Assembly: GCF_000161455.1 (NCBI RefSeq) | Contig: NZ_CM000745.1 | Location: 1,154,063-1,218,062 of the forward strand | Source of the DNA: Bacillus pseudomycoides DSM 12442 | GTDB taxonomy: Bacteria > Bacillota > Bacilli > Bacillales > Bacillaceae_G | Direction of reading: 5' to 3' | DNA length: 64,000 bases | Shown: one piece after another, positions 9,285 to 16,741 of the stretch | Position numbering within the stretch: position 1 is the first letter of the stretch | How the letters are laid out: every line of letters begins with the position of its first letter | Notes under the pieces: generated by a model | Databases searched by the model: none | What the model was told of the DNA's origin: nothing | The model's input: the letters and a program-made list of their open reading frames with translations, nothing else | Program-made: the position numbers and the translations under genes

Positions 9285-9632
9285 ATGAAATATAAATATA
9301 CTTTTGAAGTGCTTGATGATGAAATATTAATCATGAGGGTACCAAAGGAAATTAAACTTGTTGGAACCTTTTTATATGTTGAAGTTTCTGCATTTGGAGA
9401 TTGGATTTTAGAAGAGATACATAGTGTTTTAAACGGGGAAAAGGATTATGGAGAAGTAAATGGCAACATTTGTGGTTTAGAAATTCGAAGAGATACAACT
9501 ATTGTCCTAGACAATTTAGCTGAAGATGGTAAAGGTGAATTTTGTGAGATAGAAACGGTTGAATTAGTACATTTAATTAATATTTGGCTGGACAAACAAA
9601 AAGAGTTTAAAAAAGAGAAAACACAGGAGTAA
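9285..9632 (+). CDS. Likely immunity protein for the LXG-EndoU toxin
   Basis: I recognise no named family. This 115-residue acidic protein (KYKYTFEVLDDEILIMRVPK) follows the toxin directly, and position plus size indicate an immunity protein that blocks the EndoU domain. The ATG at 9285 has AAGGGAG ten bases upstream; the earlier ATG at 9276 is too close to it. The module ends in a very strong hairpin, separating it from the rest of the island. Confidence 0.6.
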   Translation: MKYKYTFEVLDDEILIMRVPKEIKLVGTFLYVEVSAFGDWILEEIHSVLNGEKDYGEVNGNICGLEIRRDTTIVLDNLAEDGKGEFCEIETVELVHLINIWLDKQKEFKKEKTQE

Positions 9633-9682
9633 AATAATTTAAAAGGCTGACTTCATACAGAAGTCAGCCTTTTAAATTATTT
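9632..9682. terminator. Very long perfect hairpin ending the toxin module
   Basis: A 23-bp perfect stem (arms 9632-9654 and 9660-9682) with a five-base loop has A-rich and T-rich ends on both strands, so it can terminate transcription from either direction. It overlaps the last base of the immunity stop codon. Confidence 0.85.
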
Positions 9683-9695
9683 TACATACCACATA

Positions 9696-10043
9696 CTATC
9701 TATAGCACGGATTTTCCAGACACCCGGCGAACCAAAATCCCGAAAACCTCCCCCTCGATAAATTCACTTTTGTGTATAACGAATCAGGCCTGCATCTTAA
9801 ACAAGAGAAGCCGATTAGAATAACTTCTAGGTCACTATATAAGTGATTTAAAGGTATTCTAATTGGCTTTTTATTACTCGTAGGACACTCACAGGTAATG
9901 TTCCGAGGTGTGTTAAATAGGTAAACTCCAACCTCGATGCGATCCTTTTTAGCTAAACTCATATCAGAACTATATAGTAACCAATGTAGTGATAGCTCTA
10001 TGTTGTGTAAATCTGAGGTAGCCAGCTCTGTAGTATACTCCAA
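9696..10043 (-). CDS. Possible small zinc-ribbon-like protein
   Basis: A 115-codon frame from a TTG start with no good Shine-Dalgarno site. The middle part reads plausibly as protein, with CECPTSNKKP and, 25 residues on, FSCLRCRP: two Cys-x-x-Cys-like pairs that could bind zinc. The true start may be a Met inside the frame (SDMSLAKKD). Function is unknown; it could be a decayed gene. It is convergent with the toxin module and divergent from the resolvase gene. Confidence 0.35.
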   Translation of the reverse strand: MEYTTELATSDLHNIELSLHWLLYSSDMSLAKKDRIEVGVYLFNTPRNITCECPTSNKKPIRIPLNHLYSDLEVILIGFSCLRCRPDSLYTKVNLSRGRFSGFWFAGCLENPCYR

Positions 10044-10190
10044 GATTACATAAAACGATAAATAAGTGTAATCATTTAACTAGGGAAGCAAACCTTACCG
10101 TTAAGCCTTTTGTATGTTACATAAAGTTATTACATAAAAGATTACATAAAACATTTACACTTAGTGAGCTCTCATGTTACATTAAAAGCA
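10044..10190. repeat. TTACATAAA repeats upstream of the resolvase
   Basis: At least five copies of TTACATAAA or TTACATTAAA occur at about 10045, 10118, 10130, 10142 and 10177, directly before the resolvase gene. They could be recombinase (res) subsites or an autoregulatory operator. Spacing is irregular and the assignment is an inference. Confidence 0.45.
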
Positions 10191-10216
10191 CAATAAATGT
10201 AAGGGGGAGAAACCTG

Positions 10217-10789
10217 ATGAGAATCGCTTATGCTAGGGTTTCAACTGATGAGCAGTTACTTGATAGACAACTGGAAGCACTCAATAAGTATGGCTATGAT
10301 AGATTAATCCAAGAGAAATATACAGGAACTAAAAAAGATCGAGCAGGACTAACCCAGCTCATGGATACAGTACGAGAAGGTGATACCGTTATTGTAGAAG
10401 CTATTAGCAGACTAGGGAGAAACACTCTTGATATCCTTACAACTGTTGAGGAGTTAAATAATATGGGTGTTACTTTCATATCATTAAAGGAAAATATGGA
10501 TACTTCAACGCCGACTGGAAAAGCTATGTTCTCTATGATGGCAGTAATTAGTCAACTTGAAAGGGACTTAATAGCAGAACGAACAAAAGAAGGACTGGCA
10601 AGCGCAAAGAAACGGGGAGTTAAACTAGGTAGACCTCAACTCGATAATGACAAAATAAGGGTAGCTTTACAGATGTATGACTCTGGAGAATATTCCATCA
10701 AGGACATTGTTAGTCAAGTGGGGATATCTCAAGGTAAGCTATATAAAGAGATTAATAAGAGAAAATTACAAGAAGGAACTACGAGATAG
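10217..10789 (+). CDS. Serine recombinase (resolvase/invertase family)
   Basis: A 190-residue small serine recombinase. The catalytic serine lies in YARVSTDEQ (Ser9). VEAISRLGRNTLD carries the conserved arginines. A long helix with MMAVISQLERDLIAERTKEGL leads to a GRP hinge (LGRPQLD) and a C-terminal helix-turn-helix (YSIKDIVSQVGISQGKLYKEI). It may resolve dimers of a circular form of the island or invert DNA. GGGGGAG precedes the ATG. Several TTACATAAA repeats upstream are candidate binding sites. It is the second recombinase of the island besides the tyrosine integrase. Confidence 0.92.
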   Translation: MRIAYARVSTDEQLLDRQLEALNKYGYDRLIQEKYTGTKKDRAGLTQLMDTVREGDTVIVEAISRLGRNTLDILTTVEELNNMGVTFISLKENMDTSTPTGKAMFSMMAVISQLERDLIAERTKEGLASAKKRGVKLGRPQLDNDKIRVALQMYDSGEYSIKDIVSQVGISQGKLYKEINKRKLQEGTTR

Positions 10790-12477
10790 GTGACAATTAA
10801 GTTGCTACCTCGCTGTTTCTTTTTTTGTTTGTATGCGAGTACGGACAATGTAGCTGCACCTCATAGTGGTAGGTATTGGCTACACAAGTACTGCTCATTA
10901 GACTACTTCTGAGAAGGTGACAAGTTGTCACTCTCTACTAGAGCTACACCTCTGTAGTGATCCTGCTGGCACATACCAATAGTTATACTCCTGTAGCTGT
11001 ACCTTTATAGTGATACCACACGAGAGCGTACCATGTAGTTATACCATGAGAGAACGACACTATGTAGTCATCTTAGAAGGTAACAACATTTTACCATCTC
11101 ATATGTATGTACTTGTGAGGTGAAACCTTGTGAAGGCTTGCCTCGTTAGTCCAGCTCGTGGAGAGGATCGTGTGAGGTTAAGGTTATTGGGAAAGGTTTG
11201 AGTATCACCTCATCAGGTGCTCACCAGTTACCCATTCCACAAGGTTAATCTATATCTGGTTTGTTAAATATATAAATATCATAACATCCAGGTATGTATA
11301 TATATTCGATAGTAGCCATATTTAGAAAGTATACCTATGAGTAAATTATATCGTATTTACTGAATGTGATTACAGAGGAGTACAACCAGTTAGTTTTTAC
11401 CTCGTTAGCCGCCATTTGAGGGGGAACCTCTTGAGTTTTCACCTACCTTGCTTACCACCTAGAGTTATAGCTTATAAATTGAATTTTAGAGTTAAAAATT
11501 TTTTAGAACTAAATTTTTGAGTAAAACTTTGGTGATTAAAACAGGGAGGAGGAAGCATGGTAGAACACACCTCAGGGGATTTGTATAGTTTTGCCTACTG
11601 AATACCAGCTCAAGGGAAGACTAAAAAAGTTGTAGCCTCACAGTATCCTATACAGGAAACTAGAAGTTAAAGCTTATTGGTTGATCTAATTTAGTTAGTG
11701 TTCGTAAATAAAGATAAATAACTTACAAGCTGGCGCTCTTAGGTTAACCTAATTAGTGACTCTTAGGTGTATCTAATTATTTAAACCTATTAGTCCATCT
11801 CATAGATAAATAAATATAAATGACCTTATGAGGTGGACTAATTAGTAATACTCAGTAAACGAAAATAAAAAAGAACTACTGAGGTGACCAAGTTAGTTAA
11901 ACTAAAGGATTTCGTCTCGTAAGATATTTGAAATATTTTATATATACGAGATGGGAATAAATTAGGATTAACTCCACAAGTAAGGCTAGTCGATTCTCGA
12001 CAAGAAGTAACCTTGTGAATTTACCTTAAAGGCTTTCCTCCTCAGATATTTTATTTTTTTGTTTGAGGAAGTACGATCTACTTTAGTTGAACCCATATAA
12101 ATTACATATGAGTAAAACTTGGAGCTGTGCTGATGAGTAAACTGTATGGTTTGCTTAGTTGGTATAGCTCTTTTTGTTTGCTACTTGAGATGGGATTAAG
12201 GAGGGGGAGTCGAATTAGGTACCACGAGATAGCTATGTAGTCTATAAGAATAAAGAAGGTTTTTCTGATTGAAATAGGGTTAAACCTTAGAGCTGCAAGG
12301 GATTGGTCTACTTTGAATCGACGCGTTTTTTTTTCGCGTATTTGAAGAATCGACGCATTTTTTTTACATAATTAACTAGGTTAACTAATTTAATAAAGCT
12401 TTAATGCTACTATGGAAGATATTTATTTTCGTAAAATAAAACCAAATTGAATTGTTGAGAACATCCAAAGAAAATAC
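10790..12477. other. 1.7-kb gene-free region rich in degenerate repeats
   Basis: All six frames are closed by frequent stops. Short words recur on both strands: ACCTC/GAGGT occurs about a dozen times, TGTAGTTATACC-like words around 10980-11060, and AGGTNNANCTAATTAGT-like units at 11677-11900 and 12377. GAATCGACGC followed by a T run occurs twice at 12316-12372. The region may hold an origin, partition site or non-coding RNA, or may be a graveyard of decayed genes. It does not have the regular spacing of a CRISPR array. Confidence 0.5.
11677..12392. repeat. Degenerate AGGTnnAnCTAATTAGT iteron-like units
   Basis: Six related units are seen at 11677-11700, 11739-11760, 11763-11780, 11831-11850, 11882-11900 and 12377-12392; examples are AGGTTAACCTAATTAGTG and AGGTGGACTAATTAGTAA. 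Irregular spacing and mismatches make the grouping tentative. A partition or replication protein binding region is the likeliest role. Confidence 0.45.
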
Positions 12478-12573
12478 ATGAAGTTGTCCAAAAAAGAACT
12501 TGTACAACGCCTGAACCTTGCAGAAAATAATTCAAAATGGGTAGCGAAATATTTCGGAATTTTTAAGAGGTGA
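12478..12573 (+). pseudogene. Short remnant ORF (31 codons) of unknown origin
   Basis: The frame encodes KLSKKELVQRLNLAEN followed by SKWVAKYFGIFKR. It reads like the end of a helical DNA-binding protein but is too short to assign and has no ribosome binding site. Its stop overlaps a 12-bp hairpin (AAGAGGTGATAC paired with GTATCACCTCTT, 12565-12595), which suggests a once-complete gene with its terminator. Confidence 0.35.
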
Positions 12574-12595
12574 TACAGGTAAAGTATCACCTCTT
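12565..12595. terminator. Hairpin after remnant ORF
   Basis: Perfect 12-bp inverted repeat with a 7-base loop. There is no strong T tract, so termination is likely but unproven. Confidence 0.5.
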
Positions 12596-12820
12596 ATTCA
12601 ATTAAATGGCCCTTTTGTTGAATAAAAACCTCCAAATAATACCGGATATTTATATTATTTTTGTATGAGATTTTGAAGAAATGTACTTAAACTATAGAAG
12701 CAGTTTAATTTAAGTACAATACTTCACAAAGGTCGGTTCCTAATTAATTTCCATAGTTATACCATAAGGAAAAAGCACATAACATGGAGTAGTGACTAAA
12801 AAGGAAGGAGTGAATAAAAC

Positions 12821-13024
12821 TTGGATGAAAAATTCTATGATCCAAACTTCCCTGTAAAACGTCGGGATGAATTACTTAAACAATTAGAGAAAATTAGTAA
12901 GGATAAGGGACTTTCATTTTCTTTTACGACTTCTTCGTATTCTTCAGACCCACGGTGGAGTAACTGGAACGATACTTTTACTGACCATGGCCACTGGTAT
13001 AAAACATGGGGAAATTCTATATGA
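12821..13024 (+). CDS. Putative RiPP precursor peptide (cyclophane type)
   Basis: A 67-residue peptide from TTG with AAGGAAGGAG ten bases upstream. The N-terminal ~45 residues (FYDPNFPVKRRDELLKQLEK) look like a charged helical leader. A Ser/Thr linker (FSFTTSSYSSDPR) leads to an aromatic-rich C-terminus, WSNWNDTFTDHGHWYKTW, before GNSI. The units WSN, WND, FTD and WYK fit the aromatic-x-x motif in which radical SAM/SPASM enzymes link a ring carbon to the beta-carbon of the third residue (three-residue cyclophanes, triceptides). Its last codons overlap the radical SAM start by four bases. No protease or exporter gene is nearby. The assignment rests on context and motif only. Confidence 0.7.
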   Translation: MDEKFYDPNFPVKRRDELLKQLEKISKDKGLSFSFTTSSYSSDPRWSNWNDTFTDHGHWYKTWGNSI

Positions 13025-14145
13025 CAGTTAATTTAATTGTCATTCAGCCTTCTTCGCTTTGTAATCTGAATTGTAGTTATTGCTATGTTCCCGAAAGACA
13101 AAATTCAATGATCATTGAAGATTCTACACTGGAAAATATATTTTCAAAAACTCTAAGCAGCACGATTGTTAGTGACCATATCGAGTATCTATGGCATGCA
13201 GGAGAACCTTTAACAGTAGGAATATCCTTTTATGAGAAAATAATCGATTATATTAAGAAGTATAATATTGAAAATCGGAAAGTGATCAATTCCGTTCAAA
13301 CGAATGGCACTTTACTATCAGCAAAATGGTGTGAATTTTTTAAAGAGAACCATTTTAAAATTGGTATAAGTATGGATGGTCCTGAATTTCTACATAACCA
13401 AAATCGTAAGGATTGGTCTGGTAAAGGGAGTCATCATATAGCCATGCGCGGTGTCAATCTTTTAAAAGAGTACGGACTTGATTTTGGAGCAATATGTGTT
13501 CTTACTAAAGAAAGTCTCCATTATCCGGAGGAAATTTTTTATTTTTTTTATGAAAATGACTTTAAATGGGTCGGATTTAATGTAGAAGAAATTGAAAATA
13601 GTAACCATTCAACATCTCTTAACTCCGGAAAATTGGAAAATATTACTCGGATGTATAATTCTTTTATGTCACGTCTTTTTGACTTATGGCAACAACATCG
13701 TGATAAAATCACGATTCGAGAATTTCAAAATATGTGCTCTGCTATAAATATCAAACTCAAAGACCGTCATTTTTATTGTGTTCCTGACGAAATACAAAAG
13801 CTGCGTATCGTTACGATTCAAAAGAATGGTAGTATTACAACGAATTCTCCTGAATTTGCGGGTAGCAGCAATAAAGAACTTAATAATTTTATAGTTGGAA
13901 ATATAAACAGTCTGGATTCTTTCGAGCATATTATAAACAATGATATTTATTTGAAACTACAAGTTGAAATTGAAAATGGCGTTAAGAACTGCGCTGATAC
14001 ATGTCTTTATTTTGATTTATGTGGGGGTGGATCTCCTTCAAACAAATACTTTGAGAATGGTTCCATCTCTAGTACAGAAACAATCACTTGCATCCTTCAC
14101 AAGCAAATACTCGCTTCTGTTGTCATCAATAAGTTGTCGGAATGA
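13021..14145 (+). CDS. Radical SAM/SPASM peptide maturase (GrrM/OscB-like)
   Basis: This 374-residue enzyme begins MTVNLIVIQPSSLCNLNCSY; CNLNCSYC is the Cx3Cx2C radical SAM motif. WHAGEPL, SVQTNGTLL and GISMDGPEFLH are typical of peptide-modifying SPASM enzymes. The C-terminal part CADTCLYFDLCGGGSPSNK followed by TETITC matches the SPASM cysteine pattern of GrrM-type cyclophane-forming maturases, as far as I can judge by eye. It should crosslink the peptide encoded just upstream. ATG 13021 overlaps the peptide stop (ATGA), giving coupled translation; this start agrees with family N-termini better than the earlier in-frame ATG at 13006. A hairpin terminator follows, so the two genes form a closed unit. 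Confidence 0.87.
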   Translation: MTVNLIVIQPSSLCNLNCSYCYVPERQNSMIIEDSTLENIFSKTLSSTIVSDHIEYLWHAGEPLTVGISFYEKIIDYIKKYNIENRKVINSVQTNGTLLSAKWCEFFKENHFKIGISMDGPEFLHNQNRKDWSGKGSHHIAMRGVNLLKEYGLDFGAICVLTKESLHYPEEIFYFFYENDFKWVGFNVEEIENSNHSTSLNSGKLENITRMYNSFMSRLFDLWQQHRDKITIREFQNMCSAINIKLKDRHFYCVPDEIQKLRIVTIQKNGSITTNSPEFAGSSNKELNNFIVGNINSLDSFEHIINNDIYLKLQVEIENGVKNCADTCLYFDLCGGGSPSNKYFENGSISSTETITCILHKQILASVVINKLSE

Positions 14146-14215
14146 TCATTTATCCATGATTCCGGGAGACTTTTGATTTTAAAAACGAAAATGTAATGAG
14201 GTCATATGTTGTACA

Positions 14216-14266
14216 AAAAGGATAGATGAACAGGGATTAAACCTGCTTGCATCTATCCTTTTCTTT
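14216..14266 (+). terminator. Terminator of the peptide-maturase operon
   Basis: Arms AAAAGGATAGATG (14216-14228) and CATCTATCCTTTT (14250-14262) enclose a smaller CAGG/CCTG stem. A TTCTTTTT run follows. Confidence 0.8.
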
Positions 14267-14588
14267 TTACCCTATATAATATGTGACATTATAATTGAAT
14301 ACTTAATTATAGGGTTTTGTAATTATCTTCCTGACTTTTAATAAAAAAATCAGAACGGGGTTATACGTGTTATAGGTTTTAAAACTAAATAACTTTATTA
14401 TCATTTTACACAGTCATCTTCGTAACTTTTCGGCTATCGAGGTGTAAGATCCTCGGTTTGAACGAGTTTTTTCTATTAAATATTAGTGCAGTATTACCTC
14501 AGCAGACCAATCGTAAAAAATGACTATAAGGTTGTTTCTTTTTAGTTCAGACAACTCTATAATCGTTTATATTGGGAGGTGACATAAA
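14267..14588. other. Intergenic region, no gene seen
   Basis: AT-rich sequence without a convincing frame. It should contain the promoter of the 14589 gene. The last bases, TGGGAGGTGACATAAA, are that gene's ribosome binding site. Confidence 0.5.
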
Positions 14589-14924
14589 GTGATTCCTGTC
14601 TTGGAATATGAAGATTTGTGGGGCACTACCTTAAAAGTTGAATATACATTAGGTTCAATAAACTTTTTTATTACTGATGAGTATAGGAGACTTATTCATC
14701 TTGTATTCTTAGAAAGGGACGCTCATAAATTTATAAGTATTCTACATGGTAATAAATCTATGGATCTTATAGATGACGAGGGAAAAATGATGAAATTTCA
14801 AGCGTTAAATGATGGTTGTTTTGGGATTTCTATAGTATCTAAGAAGACAAGAGGTGGATTTCGATTTAATAAGATTCAAACTCAAGGGTTAATGAATTGT
14901 TTTCAAAGTATATGTGATTTATAA
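14589..14924 (+). CDS. Unknown small protein
   Basis: A 111-residue protein from GTG with a strong GGGAGGTG eight bases upstream. It alternates beta-like (VEYTLGSINFFITDEYRRLI) and helical stretches. I recognise no family and see no signal peptide or catalytic motif. It lies downstream of the peptide-maturase pair but behind that operon's terminator, so a link to peptide production or immunity is only positional. Confidence 0.6.
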   Translation: MIPVLEYEDLWGTTLKVEYTLGSINFFITDEYRRLIHLVFLERDAHKFISILHGNKSMDLIDDEGKMMKFQALNDGCFGISIVSKKTRGGFRFNKIQTQGLMNCFQSICDL

Positions 14925-15017
14925 GTATGACTGAGGTGACATCTAGAAAGGGATTCAATGCGGTACTTGTTCTGGATTTTATAAATAAACATTAAAATGA
15001 GAAAGGGAGTTTTAACT

Positions 15018-15206
15018 ATGAAGAAAGTAAAATCGGTAGCGTTTAACGTAGCAGATCCTATGGAGTTTGACCTATATCACTACGCAGCTAAGCAGCAGTA
15101 TTTTAGCACTTACATAAAAAGATTAATCCAAAGAGATATGGAAGATGGAAAGAGAATCATGCTTGAGATGGAACAAGCTAGCGAGATCTACTCGAAGAAA
15201 AACTAA
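15018..15206 (+). CDS. Small ribbon-helix-helix-like protein
   Basis: A 62-residue protein beginning MKKVKSVAFNVADPMEFDLY. The short N-terminal strand, two helices and a SxYIKRLIQRDM segment resemble ribbon-helix-helix proteins of Firmicute plasmids and phages, such as partition (ParR-like) or copy-control proteins. AAAGGGAG precedes ATG 15018; the upstream in-frame ATG at 14997 has no ribosome site. A hairpin terminator follows. If it is a partition protein, the repeats at 11.7-12.4 kb are candidate binding sites. That is inference, and no ParM-like partner is seen. Confidence 0.6.
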   Translation: MKKVKSVAFNVADPMEFDLYHYAAKQQYFSTYIKRLIQRDMEDGKRIMLEMEQASEIYSKKN

Positions 15207-15208
15207 GG

Positions 15209-15241
15209 AGCTTACCTATAGAGGTGGGCTCTTTTTTATAC
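15209..15241 (+). terminator. Terminator after the RHH-like gene
   Basis: GAGCTTACCTATAGAGGTGGGCTC forms an imperfect stem directly after the stop and is followed by TTTTTTAT. Confidence 0.6.
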
Positions 15242-15325
15242 TCGAAAGAATCAGACAAGCATAATCCCGTCCTAAATTTAGAACGGGGTTAAAAATATAG
15301 TTGTTTAATTTTTGATGTAAACGGC

Positions 15326-15724
15326 TCACGGGAATGTGATTCCGCGAATTGTACGAAGCATCGCGGCAACCTCATTAACCATACTGTGGGTCTTTTCAAT
15401 AGTGTTACAACTAGCCATTGTAATTTCTAAGAATATTTCATTTTCCATAGGAAAATGGGTAACGTAAAGCATGCAATCGTCTTTATAACCTACTACCCAA
15501 CCTTTTTGAGGATAAACTGTTGGTGGAAAATGAAAATGAGGAGAATCACTTCTACTAACATTAGAAAATCCCATTTTTTCCAAGTTACCTGCAATAATAC
15601 TCCGCACTCTGCCAACTTTTGTTTTACCAGAAAGTAATTGCCCAGATACTCCCGCCGAGGAGGGGGACGAACCGAAGCTGCCAACATGCCGAGTCGAGAT
15701 ATACGTGATTAATGGTACTGCCAT
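15326..15724 (-). CDS. Unknown protein, tandem paralogue 2
   Basis: A 132-residue protein with AGGAGGGAATTCT before its ATG. The N-terminus is Ser/Gly-rich (STRHVGSFGSSPSSAG). The C-terminal ~60 residues resemble those of the upstream neighbour: ITMASCNTIEKTHSMVNEVA here against IMVGSGNTLEDAQSVVHAVE there. The pair therefore arose by duplication. I know no family for them. No signal peptide is visible. The ATG lies 15 bp after the neighbour's stop, so they form an operon. Confidence 0.65.
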   Translation of the reverse strand: MAVPLITYISTRHVGSFGSSPSSAGVSGQLLSGKTKVGRVRSIIAGNLEKMGFSNVSRSDSPHFHFPPTVYPQKGWVVGYKDDCMLYVTHFPMENEIFLEITMASCNTIEKTHSMVNEVAAMLRTIRGITFP

Positions 15725-15739
15725 AGAATTCCCTCCTAG

Positions 15740-16051
15740 TTAATCAATAATATAGCTTGGATATTCTATTCGCCGGGCTATAAGCTCAACAGCATGAACC
15801 ACACTTTGGGCATCTTCTAGAGTGTTTCCAGAACCAACCATAATTTGATAGTATCGATTTGGTCCTGAAACCATAAAAAATTGTATTATGACAGTAGCAC
15901 CGTTTGTTTCGCTTTCACCAATAACACCTTGTTGATAAAAATTTATATTTGTAAATCTTGAACGCATCATCTCGTCTACAATCAACTGCTTAAATTTCAT
16001 AAGGTCATGAAGTATAGGTCGTTGATATCCTTGAGGATATACTACCGGCAT
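15740..16051 (-). CDS. Unknown protein, tandem paralogue 1
   Basis: A 103-residue protein (PVVYPQGYQRPILHDLMKFK) with GGGGGGAA before its ATG. It has a strand-rich middle (GATVIIQFFMVSGPNRYYQI) and a C-terminal helix shared with the downstream gene. It is the first gene of a two-gene minus-strand operon in an otherwise plus-strand part of the island, typical of later cargo acquisition. Function is unknown. Confidence 0.65.
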   Translation of the reverse strand: MPVVYPQGYQRPILHDLMKFKQLIVDEMMRSRFTNINFYQQGVIGESETNGATVIIQFFMVSGPNRYYQIMVGSGNTLEDAQSVVHAVELIARRIEYPSYIID

Positions 16052-16280
16052 AAAATTCCCCCCATTAGAGTTTCAACTTTTCAATTGAATATATTCGATA
16101 TGAAAGTACTTTATGTATGGATATGGCGTATTAGCCCATCCCTTTTGTTCAAGTAACAGGTGGTTTTCTTGAATGTGATTTGTATATTGATTTTCAACAA
16201 TCGGGCGCTTTAATTCTAAGGTACAGCAAAGAAGATCCTTAGAGGGCTATTAGAAAAAACTGCTTAGGTGAGGGGGCACG

Positions 16281-16613
16281 ATTCGCTCAGTCCTTACCGA
16301 AGGAGGTACTCAAGAGAAAGAGTACATCAACGAGTGGAACTTGAATCGCTTAATTATAAAGTCAAAACTACCTAGTGCATAACGCTTCGAAAGATGGGTA
16401 TTTAATGAAGTACTACCAAGCTTACGACAAAATAAAGGTTATGTAGTTGAGACTAGCGAGACTGAGTTTATCGAGAAACACTTTACAGGGTTATCTGATA
16501 ATCTAAAGAGAATGATGGTTATGGAGTTAAATGAGAATAAAAAGAAGTTACACGAAGAGATTAAGCAAAAGAACGATATCATCTCAGTATTACAGCCAAA
16601 AACAAACTTCTGA
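16281..16613 (+). pseudogene. Decayed Bro-N phage antirepressor gene
   Basis: The frame reads IRSVLTEGGTQEKEYINEWN, LNRLIIKSKLPSA, a TAA stop at 16380-16382, then RFERWVFNEVLPSLRQNKGY. This is the Bro-N core (compare KAFKKWITSEVLPSIRKDGG in the intact antirepressor at 18.8 kb). A coiled-coil tail follows (KKLHEEIKQKNDII). The N-terminus is missing and the stop lies exactly where the consensus has Lys or Glu. A second fragment in another frame (ILEYKGDQSVSGVMLMFEDD, ending at 16728) may be its former neighbour or tail, followed by a hairpin and T run. Confidence 0.7.
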
Positions 16614-16741
16614 GTACATAATTCTTGAGTATAAGGGAGATCAATCGGTTAGTGGTGTCATGTTAATGTTCGAAGATGATATGTTAACTGGAAAAGATAA
16701 ATACGAATTTGAGAAGGAGAGCCAATAGGTTCTCTTTTTTT

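Noticed and set aside
12316..12372. Two GAATCGACGC-plus-T-run stretches as terminators
   Set aside because: No stem of useful length forms before the T runs, and no gene ends there.
10790..12400. Possible CRISPR array
   Set aside because: Repeats are degenerate, differ in length and spacing, and no cas genes occur in the window.
13006..13020. Earlier ATG for the radical SAM enzyme
   Set aside because: Family N-termini begin near MTVNLIVIQP, and ATG 13021 gives the coupled ATGA overlap.
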